Notes under the pieces: model-generated
Database searches by the model: none
Told to the model about the DNA's origin: nothing
What the model saw: the letters and a program-made list of their open reading frames with translations, nothing else
Shown: positions 5,775 to 14,694 of the stretch, piece by piece
Layout: each line of letters opens with the position of its first letter
Numbering within the stretch: the stretch's first letter is position 1
Assembly (NCBI GenBank): GCA_002438075.1
Contig: DJSQ01000186.1
Location: 1 to 36,037, forward strand
DNA length: 36,037 nucleotides
DNA from: Clostridiales bacterium UBA6330
Lineage (GTDB): Bacteria; Bacillota; Clostridia; Oscillospirales; CAG-272
Direction: 5' to 3'
Program-made: the position numbers and the translations under genes

Positions 5775-7934
5775 ATGAATATCAATGAAACGCTTGCCGC
5801 GGAATTTTCTCTGAAGCCGGAACAGGTGGAGAAAACCGTGGAGCTGATTGACGAGGGGAACACCATCCCGTTTATCGCGCGTTACCGCAAGGAGGTAACG
5901 GGAAGTCTGGACGACACGGTCCTGCGCGACCTGTTTGACCGCCTGACGTTTTTGCGCAACCTGCAAAAGCGCAAGGAGGAGGTCTCGGCGCTGATTGCGG
6001 GGCAGGAGAAGCTGACCCCCGAAATTCAGGCGGCGATCGATGCGGCAAAGACCATTACGGAGGTGGAGGACATTTACCGCCCCTTCCGTCCGCATCGCAA
6101 GACGCGTGCATCGGTTGCGCGCGAGCGGGGACTGGAGCCGCTGGCAGAGCTTCTGATGGCGCAGGAAAAGACCTACACGCCCTCCATCGAGGAGCAGGCG
6201 GCAGCCTATATCAATGAAGAAAAGGGCGTTGCAACGGTTGAGGATGCGTTGCAGGGCGCGCGGGACATCATTGCGGAGGACATCTCCGACAATGCGGAAT
6301 ACCGCAAGGAGCTGCGCGCGCTGACCTTCAACCTCGGAATGCTGGTCTCCAAGGGCGCGAAGGAGGAGGACTCGGTTTATTCGCAGTATTACGATTTCTC
6401 CGAGGCGCTGAAGAAGATTGCGCCGCACCGCGTGCTGGCGCTCAATCGCGGCGAGAAGGAGGAATTCCTCAAGGTGACGCTGACCGTGGACGAGGACACG
6501 GTTCTGCGCGGTCTGCGGGCAAAGCTCCTGAAAACCAACGGAAGCCCCGCAACGCCGCACGTTGCCGAGGCGCTGACCGACGGCTACGAGCGCCTGATTG
6601 CGCCGTCCATCGAACGGGAAATCCGAAGCGACATCTTCGACAACGCCTGCGAGGGCGCAATCAAGGTCTTTGCGGACAACCTGAGCCATTTGCTGATGCA
6701 GTCGCCGCTCAAGGGGAAAACCGTCCTCGGCTTCGACCCCGGGTATGCGCACGGGTGCAAGCTGGCGGTTGTGGACAAGACGGGTAAGGTGGTGGACACG
6801 GGCGTAATTTATCCCGTCAAGCCGCGGCAGGAGACCGAAAAGAGCAAGGCGGTGGTCAAGCGGATGATTGCGCGGCACCATGTGGATGTTATCGCCATCG
6901 GCAACGGGACCGCCTCGAAGGAAAGCGAAATCTTCATCGCGGGTCTGCTGAAGGAAATCGACGCGGACGTGAAATACATTGTGGTCAGCGAGGCGGGGGC
7001 GTCAATCTATTCCGCGTCCAAGCTGGCGGCGGAGGAATTCCCCGAATTCGACGTCATGCAGAGAAGCGCGGTTTCCATTGCAAGACGCTTGCAGGACCCG
7101 CTGGCGGAGCTGATTAAAATCGACCCCAAGGGCATCGGCGTGGGGCAGTATCAGCACGATATGAAGCAGGCGAGACTGGACGAGGCGCTGGGCGGTGTGG
7201 TGGAGGATTGCGTGAATGCGGTCGGCGTGGATGTCAACACCGCGTCCTATTCGCTCCTGTCCTACATTTCGGGCATCAATCTCGCTTCGGCGAAGAACAT
7301 CGTCAAGTACCGCGAGGAGAACGGCGAGTTTGCCTACCGCGCACAGCTGCTCAAGGTCCCGCGCATCGGGGCAAAGGCTTACGAGCAGGCGGCGGGATTT
7401 TTGCGGGTCCCGGGCGGCAAGGAGATTCTGGACAACACGGGCGTGCATCCCGAGTCTTATGAGGCAACCGAAAAGCTGTTGTCCTTGTTCGGATATACGA
7501 GAGAGGATGTGCGCGAGGGGAACCTGAAGGAGCTGCGCGGAAAGGTGACAAAGGCGGGGAGCGCCAAGGTCTGCGAGCAGCTGGGCATCGGTCTGCCGAC
7601 GCTGAATGATATTCTGACCGAGCTGGAGAAGCCCGGGCGCGATATCCGCGACACCCTGCCGCCGCCCGTACTGCGGGATGATATCCTGAGCATGGAGGAC
7701 CTCAAGCCCGATATGGAGCTGACGGGGACGGTCCGCAACGTGACGGACTTCGGCGCGTTCGTGGACATCGGCGTGCATCAGGACGGGCTGGTTCACATTT
7801 CCCATCTCTCGGACCGCTATGTCAAGCATCCCTCCGAGGTGGTCAAGGTCGGGGACATCGTAAAGGTCCGCGTGCTGAGCGTGGACGTTCCGAAGAAGCG
7901 GATTGCCCTGACAATGAAGCAAAAGAAGGGCTAA
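5775..7934 (+). CDS. tex: Tex-family RNA-binding transcription accessory protein
   Basis: 719 residues from ATG 5775, chosen over an in-frame upstream start at 5745 because AAAGGACGG sits just before it and MNINETLAAEF is the family N-terminus. Domains in order: Tex N-terminal region with IPFIARYRKE (about 28-37), a YqgF/RNase H-like fold (GFDPGYAHGCK, about 318), helix-hairpin-helix motifs (about 500-548, with INLASAKNIV and VPRIGAKAYEQ), and a C-terminal S1 domain (about 647-717; GTVRNVTDFGAFVDIGV). Tex is a conserved nucleic-acid-binding protein linked to transcription and stress in other bacteria. Length and domain order are typical, with no sign of damage. Confidence 0.95.
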   Translation: MNINETLAAEFSLKPEQVEKTVELIDEGNTIPFIARYRKEVTGSLDDTVLRDLFDRLTFLRNLQKRKEEVSALIAGQEKLTPEIQAAIDAAKTITEVEDIYRPFRPHRKTRASVARERGLEPLAELLMAQEKTYTPSIEEQAAAYINEEKGVATVEDALQGARDIIAEDISDNAEYRKELRALTFNLGMLVSKGAKEEDSVYSQYYDFSEALKKIAPHRVLALNRGEKEEFLKVTLTVDEDTVLRGLRAKLLKTNGSPATPHVAEALTDGYERLIAPSIEREIRSDIFDNACEGAIKVFADNLSHLLMQSPLKGKTVLGFDPGYAHGCKLAVVDKTGKVVDTGVIYPVKPRQETEKSKAVVKRMIARHHVDVIAIGNGTASKESEIFIAGLLKEIDADVKYIVVSEAGASIYSASKLAAEEFPEFDVMQRSAVSIARRLQDPLAELIKIDPKGIGVGQYQHDMKQARLDEALGGVVEDCVNAVGVDVNTASYSLLSYISGINLASAKNIVKYREENGEFAYRAQLLKVPRIGAKAYEQAAGFLRVPGGKEILDNTGVHPESYEATEKLLSLFGYTREDVREGNLKELRGKVTKAGSAKVCEQLGIGLPTLNDILTELEKPGRDIRDTLPPPVLRDDILSMEDLKPDMELTGTVRNVTDFGAFVDIGVHQDGLVHISHLSDRYVKHPSEVVKVGDIVKVRVLSVDVPKKRIALTMKQKKG

Positions 7935-8047
7935 TCTTAATATATTAAGACTCCGGAATTCCGCAATCGGCGCTTTGTTCACAGAAAATCGGACCGATTT
8001 GGCAGTGTTGCACAAAACGGAGGCGGAATTTTTGGGGAAATAAACTC

Positions 8048-8076
8048 TTTCTTTTTGGGCAAAAATCTGGTACAAT
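8048..8076 (+). promoter_or_regulatory. Probable promoter of the ABC ATPase gene
   Basis: The -10 is TACAAT (8071-8076) with an extended TGG in front. The -35 position 17 bases upstream is poor (TTTCTT). TTGGGC at 8055-8060 is an alternative but has a short spacer. The gap 7935-8128 holds no gene and no clear terminator, so some readthrough from tex is possible. Confidence 0.45.
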
Positions 8077-8128
8077 ATTATAGGTTATATTATCGTCCCG
8101 CACAGGGCTACAGGAGGATCACAAAAAG

Positions 8129-9244
8129 ATGGCAAGCGTATCTTTGAAGCATATCTATAAAAAATACCCGGGCGGCGTGACTGCCGTTTCCGATTTCAAT
8201 CTGGAGATTAAGGACAAGGAATTTCTGGTTCTGGTCGGACCTTCCGGTTGCGGTAAGTCCACAACCCTGCGTATGATCGCGGGCCTGGAGGAAATTTCCG
8301 AAGGGGAGCTGCGCATCGGCGACCGTCTGGTCAACGATGTTGCACCGAAGGACCGTAAAATCGCAATGGTGTTCCAGAACTACGCACTGTATCCGCATAT
8401 GTCGGTGTTCGAGAACATGGCGTTCGGTTTGAAGCTGAGCAAGGTTCCGAAGGAAGTCATCAAGAAGAAGGTCGAGGAAGCCGCGCGCATTCTGGATATT
8501 ACCCACCTGCTTGACAGAAAGCCGAAGGCTTTGTCCGGCGGTCAGAAGCAGCGTGTTGCGCTGGGTCGTGCAATCGTCCGTGACCCGCAGGTCTTTTTGC
8601 TTGACGAGCCGCTTTCCAACCTGGACGCAAAGCTCCGTGCAACCATGAGAACCGAGCTGACCAAGCTCCACAACCGCGTTGGAACCACCTTCATTTACGT
8701 TACGCACGACCAGGTCGAGGCTATGACCATGGCAACCCGTATCGTCGTTATGAAGGACGGTCTGATTCAGCAGGTCGATGCACCGCAGAAGCTGTATGAC
8801 GAGCCTGTCAATATGTTCGTTGCGGGCTTCATCGGAACGCCGCAGATGAACTTCATGGACGGCAAGCTGGAGGAGGAGAACGGCAAGCTGTACTTCGTTT
8901 ACGAGGGCAACAAGCTGCTGGTTCCTGAGGAAAAGGCAAGCAACGAGGCGCTGAAGGAATACATCGGCAAGGAGATTGTTGCGGGTCTGCGTCCCGAGTG
9001 CATCCATGACGATGCGGCAAGCCTTGAGAAGTATCCCGATTCCACGCTGGAGGTCGATGTGGATGTCACCGAGCTGATGGGCGCGGAAATTTACCTCTAC
9101 CTGCTGGTTGGAGAAGAGGGCAAGCTGACTGCGCGCGTTTCGTCCCGCTCCACCACGAGAGCAGGCGACAAGATCAAGATTGCTTTCGATATGACAAGAC
9201 TGCATATCTTCGACAAGGACACCGAGCGTTGCATCGTTCACTGA
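8129..9244 (+). CDS. msmX: MsmX/UgpC-type ATPase of sugar ABC importers
   Basis: 371 residues. ABC motifs are intact: Walker A GPSGCGKST (37-45), Q-loop Q83, signature LSGGQ (135-139), Walker B VFLLDE (155-160) and H-loop H193. A C-terminal TOBE/MOBE domain (about 235-371) is typical of the CUT1 carbohydrate ATPases (MalK/UgpC/MsmX). In Firmicutes one such ATPase often serves many sugar importers whose operons lack their own. That fits this solitary gene, which has no permease or binding protein beside it. AGGAGG lies 11 bases before the ATG. A strong terminator follows directly. The exact name within the family is uncertain. Confidence 0.9.
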   Translation: MASVSLKHIYKKYPGGVTAVSDFNLEIKDKEFLVLVGPSGCGKSTTLRMIAGLEEISEGELRIGDRLVNDVAPKDRKIAMVFQNYALYPHMSVFENMAFGLKLSKVPKEVIKKKVEEAARILDITHLLDRKPKALSGGQKQRVALGRAIVRDPQVFLLDEPLSNLDAKLRATMRTELTKLHNRVGTTFIYVTHDQVEAMTMATRIVVMKDGLIQQVDAPQKLYDEPVNMFVAGFIGTPQMNFMDGKLEEENGKLYFVYEGNKLLVPEEKASNEALKEYIGKEIVAGLRPECIHDDAASLEKYPDSTLEVDVDVTELMGAEIYLYLLVGEEGKLTARVSSRSTTRAGDKIKIAFDMTRLHIFDKDTERCIVH

Positions 9245-9270
9245 TTCCTGCCGAGCTCACCATACAAAAA

Positions 9271-9299
9271 GATGCCGACAAGCCGTCGGCATCTTTTTT
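9271..9299 (+). terminator. Intrinsic terminator after the ABC ATPase gene
   Basis: GATGCCGAC (9271-9279) pairs with GTCGGCATC (9285-9293), loop AAGCC, followed by six T. An A-run on the left would also allow minus-strand termination. Confidence 0.93.
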
Positions 9300-9459
9300 G
9301 CTGTCTTTGAAAAATTCCGTTGACGGAGTACGCTGTCTCATATGATACAACCTGTCCGTGCAGGCGGGACGGGTTTCAAACATATGTTGAGAATTTTGCG
9401 CTTTCCGCTCCTTTTTGCAAAAATCCCACAGAAAAAAACGCTTTTTTTCGGAAAAACTA

Positions 9460-9488
9460 TAGACTTTTTGTCGGTTATGTAGTATAAT
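9460..9488 (+). promoter_or_regulatory. Promoter of the hydrogenase operon
   Basis: TATAAT (9483-9488) with TAGACT 17 bases upstream as a fair -35. The stretch 9300-9459 before it shows no gene. I looked for a Rex-type redox operator around the start and found no convincing match. Confidence 0.65.
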
Positions 9489-9537
9489 ATATGTTGGTTG
9501 TGTAAAATTCCATATATCACAGGAGGCTTTGGAAGTT

Positions 9538-10035
9538 ATGAAGAAGAAACTGACCACGGTTGCTTTTCGCGGAACGCCCGAGCAGGAAGCTGCTCTGCGC
9601 GCCGTGATTCGGAAGCACGCCGGGGAAAAGGGCGCTATGATGCCGATCCTTCAGGAGGCGCAGGAGATTTACGGATACCTGCCCGTTGAGGTCCAGCGCA
9701 TCATCGCACTGGAAACGGGAGCTTCGCTGGAGGAAATCTTCGGCATCGCGTCGTTTTATGCGCAGTTCAAGCTCAATCCCGACGGACAGTACAGCATCGC
9801 GGTCTGTCTCGGTACCGCTTGCTATGTCAAGGGGTCGGGTGAAATCATTGAGGCAATCTCCGAACAGCTCGGTGTTCCGGTGGGAAGCACGTCTGCGGAC
9901 GGCAAATATTCCATCGAAGCGACCCGTTGCATCGGTGCCTGCGGTCTGGCTCCCGTTCTTACCGTCAACGGTGAGGTTTACGGCAGACTGACAAAGGCTG
10001 ATGTCCCCACCATTCTTGCGAAGTACATGGATTGA
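9538..10035 (+). CDS. hydC: NADH-dependent [FeFe]-hydrogenase, NuoE-like subunit
   Basis: 165 residues, of the thioredoxin-like 2Fe-2S (NuoE/HydC) family. The cluster ligands are visible as CLGTAC and, about 40 residues on, CIGACG, the usual C-x4-C...C-x3-C pattern. An N-terminal helical part contains MMPILQEAQEIYGYLP, a hallmark of this subunit. ATG 9538 is preferred to an in-frame TTG at 9529 because AGGAGG (9521-9526) is then 11 rather than 2 bases away. It passes electrons within the trimeric enzyme encoded with the next two genes, 17 and 17 bases apart, in the cytoplasm. Such HydABC enzymes couple NADH and ferredoxin oxidation to H2 formation. Confidence 0.93.
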   Translation: MKKKLTTVAFRGTPEQEAALRAVIRKHAGEKGAMMPILQEAQEIYGYLPVEVQRIIALETGASLEEIFGIASFYAQFKLNPDGQYSIAVCLGTACYVKGSGEIIEAISEQLGVPVGSTSADGKYSIEATRCIGACGLAPVLTVNGEVYGRLTKADVPTILAKYMD

Positions 10036-10052
10036 GGAGGAGAGAACCCAAG

Positions 10053-11954
10053 ATGAAAATTACATCCGTTGCTGACCTTCAGGCAGCCTACGAATCCCTG
10101 AAGAACTCGGTTGCAATCCGTGAGGGCGTTCACGAAACGATTGACGGCTACCGCAAGCACATTCTGATTTGCGGCGGTACGGGCTGTACCTCGTCCGGCT
10201 CGCACGCTCTGCGCGAGAAGCTGGAGGAGGAGCTGGCGGCTCACGACCTCGAGAAGGATGTCAAGGTCGTAACCACGGGCTGCTTTGGTCTGTGCGCGCT
10301 GGGACCGATTATGATTGTTTACCCCGACGGCACCTTCTATTCCCGCGTGACACCCGACGATATCCCCGAGATTGTGGAGACGCACATTGTCGGCGGTACG
10401 CCCGTTGCGCGCTTTGAGTACCACGAAAAGAGCGGTGACCACCATGTGGTCAACTCTCTGGGCGAGATGACCTTCTACAAGAAGCAGCACCGCGTTGCCC
10501 TGCACAACTGCGGCGTGATTGACCCCGAGAACATCAACGATTACGTTGCCCGCCGCGGCTATCAGGCATTGGCAAAGGTTCTGACCTCCATGTCCCGCGA
10601 GGATGTGGTGCAGACCATGCTGGATTCCGGACTGCGCGGACGCGGAGGCGCAGGCTTCCCGACGGGTCTGAAGTGGAAGTTCGCAATGGGCTCCACGGGC
10701 AAGAAGTATGTCTGCTGTAACGCCGACGAGGGTGACCCCGGGGCGTTCATGGACCGTTCGGTTCTGGAGGGCGACCCGCACTCGGTTCTGGAAGCGATGG
10801 CGATTGCGGGCTATGCAATCGGCTCCGATGAGGGGTACATCTACGTCCGTGCGGAGTACCCGATTGCCATTCACCGTCTGAAGATTGCAATCGAGCAGGC
10901 GCATGAAGCGGGACTGCTCGGCGAGAACATCTTCGGAACCGGCTTCAATTTCGATATCTCTCTGCGGTTCGGCGCTGGCGCATTCGTCTGCGGCGAGGAA
11001 ACCGCGCTCATGACATCCATCGAGGGCAAGAGAGGCGAGCCGAGACCCCGTCCGCCGTTCCCCGCAATCAAGGGTCTGTTTGATAAGCCGACCATCCTGA
11101 ACAACGTGGAGACTTACGCGAACGTCGCGCAAATCATCCTCAACGGTCCCGAATGGTTCGCGGGCATGGGCACCGAGAAGTCCAAGGGCACCAAGGTGTT
11201 CGCGCTCGGCGGCAAGATTACCAACACGGGTCTGGTTGAGGTCCCGATGGGAACCACGCTCCGCGAGGTCATCGAGGAAATCGGCGGCGGCATCCCGAAC
11301 GGCAAGAAGTTCAAGGCGGCGCAGACCGGCGGACCCTCGGGCGGATGTATCCCCGCAAGCCTGATCGACACGCCGATTGACTACGACAACCTGATTGCCA
11401 TCGGCTCCATGATGGGCTCGGGCGGACTGATTGTCATGGACGAGGACAACTGCATGGTGGATATCGCGCGGTTCTTCCTCGATTTCACGGTGGACGAGTC
11501 CTGCGGAAAGTGCACGCCCTGCCGCGTCGGTACCAGACGGTTGCTGGAGATTCTCGATAAGATTATCTCGGGCAAGGGCGAGATGGAGGACATCGAGCGC
11601 ATGGAGGAGCTGGCGAACTACATCAAGTCCGCGTCTCTGTGCGGTCTGGGTCAGACGGCTCCGAACCCCGTGCTTTCCACCCTGCGTTACTTCAAGGACG
11701 AGTACATTGCGCACATTGTGGACAAGAAATGTCCCGCGGGCGTGTGCAAGAAGCTGCTTCGCTACAGCATCGACCGCGAGAAGTGCATCGGTTGCGGAAT
11801 GTGCGCGCGCAGCTGCCCCGCAGGTGCAATCAATCGGACCGACTACACGGCTCCCGGGCACAAGTTGGCTTCGATGGAAATCGACACCGCAAAGTGCGTG
11901 AAGTGCGGCGCTTGTATGTCGACCTGTAAGTTCAAGGCTATTTCCAAGGGTTAA
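10053..11954 (+). CDS. hydB: NADH-dependent [FeFe]-hydrogenase, NuoF-like subunit
   Basis: 633 residues. An N-terminal thioredoxin-like 2Fe-2S domain (CGGTGC...GCFGLC) is followed by the NADH- and FMN-binding NuoF core (GRGGAGFPTGLKWKF; NADEGDPGAFMDR), the 4Fe-4S motif CGKCTPCRVGTRR, and a C-terminal two-cluster ferredoxin (CIGCGMCARSCP; CVKCGACMSTCK). That is more iron-sulfur centres than complex I NuoF and is the pattern of HydB in bifurcating hydrogenases. ATG 10053 is chosen because GAGGAGGAG lies 10 bases upstream. The upstream in-frame start overlaps hydC and has no site. It takes electrons from NADH and hands them to HydA. Whether the enzyme truly bifurcates cannot be read from sequence alone. 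Confidence 0.95.
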   Translation: MKITSVADLQAAYESLKNSVAIREGVHETIDGYRKHILICGGTGCTSSGSHALREKLEEELAAHDLEKDVKVVTTGCFGLCALGPIMIVYPDGTFYSRVTPDDIPEIVETHIVGGTPVARFEYHEKSGDHHVVNSLGEMTFYKKQHRVALHNCGVIDPENINDYVARRGYQALAKVLTSMSREDVVQTMLDSGLRGRGGAGFPTGLKWKFAMGSTGKKYVCCNADEGDPGAFMDRSVLEGDPHSVLEAMAIAGYAIGSDEGYIYVRAEYPIAIHRLKIAIEQAHEAGLLGENIFGTGFNFDISLRFGAGAFVCGEETALMTSIEGKRGEPRPRPPFPAIKGLFDKPTILNNVETYANVAQIILNGPEWFAGMGTEKSKGTKVFALGGKITNTGLVEVPMGTTLREVIEEIGGGIPNGKKFKAAQTGGPSGGCIPASLIDTPIDYDNLIAIGSMMGSGGLIVMDEDNCMVDIARFFLDFTVDESCGKCTPCRVGTRRLLEILDKIISGKGEMEDIERMEELANYIKSASLCGLGQTAPNPVLSTLRYFKDEYIAHIVDKKCPAGVCKKLLRYSIDREKCIGCGMCARSCPAGAINRTDYTAPGHKLASMEIDTAKCVKCGACMSTCKFKAISKG

Positions 11955-11971
11955 GAAGGGGGATTGTGGAC

Positions 11972-13735
11972 ATGGATATGATCAAAGTAAAAATCAACGG
12001 CAGGGAATATGCCGTCGAAAAAGGCGCCACGGTTCTCGAAGCCGCAAAAGCGGCGCATATCGACATTCCGACGCTGTGCTATCTGAAGGACATCAACGAA
12101 ATCGGCGCTTGCCGACTCTGCTTGGTGGAGGTCTCCGAGCGCAGGGGTCCAGCAATGGGTCCGTTCCGCATGGTGACCGCCTGCGTTTACCCCTGCACGG
12201 ACGGAATGGAAATCAAGACCAACACCCCGCGCATTGCCGAGTCCCGCCGCATGAATCTGGAGCTTCTGCTCTCCAACCATGAGAAGAACTGCCTCTCCTG
12301 CGTGCGCTCCACTAACTGCGAATTGCAGACGCTCTGCCGCGAATACGGCGTGGATTCGTCCCGCTTTGACGGTGTGGTCAACCACTATGAGGTGGACGCG
12401 AAGTCCCCGATTATCCGCGACAACAACAAGTGCATTCTTTGCCGCCGCTGTGTGGCAACCTGCTCCAAGGTGCAGGGCATTGGCGTTATCGGTGCGAACA
12501 ACCGCGGCTTTGATACCTATATCGGCTCGGCGTTCGGAGAAGCGCTGGCGGATACCTCCTGCATCAATTGCGGACAGTGCATCGTTGCCTGCCCCGTGGG
12601 TGCGCTCTATGAGAGAGACGACACCGACGAGGTGTTTGAGGCGCTGGCAGACCCCGACAAGCACGTTCTGATTTGTGCCGCTCCATCGGTCCGCGCGCAG
12701 ATTGGCGAATGCTTCGGCTACGAGCCAGGCACCGATACCGAGGGCAAGATGGTTGCCGCTCTGAAGGCGCTCGGCTTTGACGGCGTGTTCGATATGAACC
12801 TGACCGCCGACCTCACCATTGTGGAGGAGGCGACCGAGCTGCTCGGCAGAATCCAAAACAAGGGGGTCCTGCCGATGATTACCTCCTGCTCGCCCGGATG
12901 GATTAAGTTCTGCGAGCATTACTTCCCCGATTTCGTTGACAATCTGTCGACCTGCAAATCCCCGCAGCAGATGTTCGGTGCGGTCGTGAAGACCTACTAC
13001 GCCGAAAAGATGGGCTGGGACCCCAAGGACATCTATATGGTGTCGGCAATCCCGTGCACCGCGAAGAAGTTCGAGGTCACAAGACCCGACGAGTGCGCGG
13101 CGGGACTTCCCGATGTGGATGTGGCAATCACAACCCGCGAGGTCGGTCGCATGATTCAGAAGGCGGGCATCAACTTCCGTGCGCTTGAGGACGAGAAGTT
13201 CGATGATCCGTTTGCAATCGGCTCGGGCGCGGGCGCAATCTTCGGCGCAACGGGCGGCGTGATGGAGGCGGCTCTGCGCTATGCGGCAGAGGTCATTCTC
13301 GGCAAGAAGCTGGAGAAGGTCGACTTCACCGAGGTGCGCGGAACCGAGGGCATCAAGCTCGCTTCCTACAAGCTGGGCGATATGGATGTCAAGGTTGCGG
13401 TTGCTTCGAGCACGGGCATGGCAAAGAAGCTGTTGAACATGATTCGGAACGGCGACGAGGCGGTCAAGGACGTCATCTTCATCGAGATTATGGGTTGCCC
13501 GGGCGGTTGCGTCAACGGCGGCGGACAGCCGATTCAGCCGGCAAAGGTTCGGATGAACACCGACCTGCGCGCGGTCCGTGCGGCGGTCCTGTACCGCGAT
13601 GATGCAGAGGAGTCCCTGCGCAAATCGCAGGATAACCTCGCGGTGCAGACGCTCTACAAGGAGTTCTTCGGAGAGCCGAACAGCCACAAGGCACACGAAA
13701 TTCTGCATACCTCGTACATCAAGCGCGGTCTGTAA
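11972..13735 (+). CDS. hydA: [FeFe]-hydrogenase catalytic subunit
   Basis: 587 residues. Order: a plant-type 2Fe-2S domain (about 1-78; IGACRLC), a His-Cys3 4Fe-4S motif (HEKNCLSCVRSTNC), a two-cluster ferredoxin (CILCRRCVATC; CINCGQCIVACP), then the H-cluster domain. All three H-cluster signatures are intact: TSCSPGW, PCTAKKFE and EIMGCPGGCVNGGGQP. A short small-subunit tail ends the protein. It reduces protons (or oxidises H2) in the cytoplasm with HydB and HydC. Three closely spaced starts exist (GTG 11966, ATG 11972, ATG 11978). The first ATG is best placed behind AAGGGGG. The maturases HydEFG are not in this window. Confidence 0.96.
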   Translation: MDMIKVKINGREYAVEKGATVLEAAKAAHIDIPTLCYLKDINEIGACRLCLVEVSERRGPAMGPFRMVTACVYPCTDGMEIKTNTPRIAESRRMNLELLLSNHEKNCLSCVRSTNCELQTLCREYGVDSSRFDGVVNHYEVDAKSPIIRDNNKCILCRRCVATCSKVQGIGVIGANNRGFDTYIGSAFGEALADTSCINCGQCIVACPVGALYERDDTDEVFEALADPDKHVLICAAPSVRAQIGECFGYEPGTDTEGKMVAALKALGFDGVFDMNLTADLTIVEEATELLGRIQNKGVLPMITSCSPGWIKFCEHYFPDFVDNLSTCKSPQQMFGAVVKTYYAEKMGWDPKDIYMVSAIPCTAKKFEVTRPDECAAGLPDVDVAITTREVGRMIQKAGINFRALEDEKFDDPFAIGSGAGAIFGATGGVMEAALRYAAEVILGKKLEKVDFTEVRGTEGIKLASYKLGDMDVKVAVASSTGMAKKLLNMIRNGDEAVKDVIFIEIMGCPGGCVNGGGQPIQPAKVRMNTDLRAVRAAVLYRDDAEESLRKSQDNLAVQTLYKEFFGEPNSHKAHEILHTSYIKRGL

Positions 13736-13745
13736 GAAAAAAAGG

Positions 13746-13780
13746 CAACAGGCAGAGCCCAATTTGCTCTCTGCCTGTTG
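13746..13780. terminator. Hairpin after the hydrogenase operon
   Basis: A perfect 12-bp stem, CAACAGGCAGAG (13746-13757) with 13769-13780. The T-tract lies on the minus strand (an A-run precedes the stem). On the plus strand only a loose T-rich stretch follows, so plus-strand efficiency is uncertain. Confidence 0.65.
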
Positions 13781-13860
13781 TCGCATTTCATGATTTTTCA
13801 CGGCGTTTTATGCGCGGTTTTGTTTGAAACGACAAAAATGCAAAAAGACGCAAAAAATGA

Positions 13861-13889
13861 TTGAAAAATCCTGAAAAATGTGATATCAT
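13861..13889 (+). promoter_or_regulatory. Promoter of the DivIVA-like gene
   Basis: TTGAAA (13861-13866), 17-bp spacer, TATCAT (13884-13889). Confidence 0.75.
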
Positions 13890-13900
13890 TTAACTGTATC

Positions 13901-13942
13901 ATTAGATGTCGCAGGGTGGTGTATCACCCGCAAACCTCTAAT
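13901..13942 (+). other. Stem-loop in the 5' leader of the DivIVA-like gene
   Basis: Nested pairing: ATTAGA (13901-13906) with TCTAAT (13937-13942) outside, and GGGTG/CACCC (13914-13918, 13925-13929) extended by a GC/GC pair inside. It sits at the start of the transcript and leaves the ribosome binding site (GGAGGG, about 13958) free. It may stabilise the mRNA. No known riboswitch is recognised. Confidence 0.4.
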
Positions 13943-13971
13943 ATGTATAAAAGATTTGGAGGGCTTTTATC

Positions 13972-14640
13972 ATGGCTGAAGTAGTCACAATGTTCAGAAA
14001 CAAGATGAACGGTTACAACAAAGAGGAGGTCAACCTCTATGTGAAGGACCGCGAGGAAAAGTTGCAGGAGAAGGATGCAACCATTACATCGCTCAACGAG
14101 CAGGTTGCAGAGCTGCAAAAGCAGCTGGCTGAGGCGCAGGAAGCCGCAAAGCTGGCGGCTAAGGCTCCCGCACCCGTACCCGCTGAGGATTCCGATCCCA
14201 TTCTCGATGCGGAAATCGCAGAGAAGGCGGAGAAGTTCGACCTGCTGATGAAGCGCTGGGGCGATGAGGAAATGGGGCCCGCGATTGCAAAGAAGAAGGT
14301 CATTCTCGAAGAGGCTGAAAGAGCCGCGGACGTGTTCTACGAAAAGTCCGCAGAAAAGGTTGCCGCTTGCCTCGATGCGGATTTCGCAAAGCTGGCTGAG
14401 GCTCTGCGCGCCGACCTCGACGCTTACCTCTACAGCAAGTCGCTGGCGGGTCGCGTCAAGACCTGCGTGGATTACTCCAAGCGCATTTCCGCCAAGATTG
14501 CGGCGGGTCTGCACGCGCTGTTCCAGCTCCCGGGTAAGGTCTATAAGGCAACCTCCGAGAGAGTGAACGAGGCGACCGACCGCGCAAAGGCGATGGCGGC
14601 TACATACAAGGCACACAAGGCGGCTTCCAGAGCACAGTAA
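13972..14640 (+). CDS. DivIVA-like coiled-coil protein
   Basis: 222 residues. The N-terminus FRNKMNGYNKEEVNLYV matches the short DivIVA-type motif ('f...l.GYn..eVd.fl') that in that family targets curved membrane and division sites. It is followed by a clear coiled coil (about 25-65, EEKLQEKDATITSLNEQVAE), a Pro/Ala linker, a helical region (about 80-160) and a basic Ala/Lys-rich C-terminus with no membrane helix. It is likely a cytoplasmic scaffold associated with the cell envelope or division. The second half matches nothing I recognise. GGAGGG lies ahead of the ATG. The XRE gene follows 54 bases later with no promoter seen between, so they are probably co-transcribed. Confidence 0.7.
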   Translation: MAEVVTMFRNKMNGYNKEEVNLYVKDREEKLQEKDATITSLNEQVAELQKQLAEAQEAAKLAAKAPAPVPAEDSDPILDAEIAEKAEKFDLLMKRWGDEEMGPAIAKKKVILEEAERAADVFYEKSAEKVAACLDADFAKLAEALRADLDAYLYSKSLAGRVKTCVDYSKRISAKIAAGLHALFQLPGKVYKATSERVNEATDRAKAMAATYKAHKAASRAQ

Positions 14641-14694
14641 TTGTCCTTTGGCGGTGACGCGGTAAATCCTGCGGTAGAAAGTGATGGTTTTCGG

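Noticed and set aside
7935..8047. Terminator after tex (CTTAATATATTAAG or AAATC-GGACC-GATTT)
   Set aside because: A weak A+T palindrome or a 5-bp stem, without a T-run after either.
9300..9537. Rex operator in front of the hydrogenase genes
   Set aside because: Only scattered TTGT-like bases. No inverted repeat close to the known consensus.
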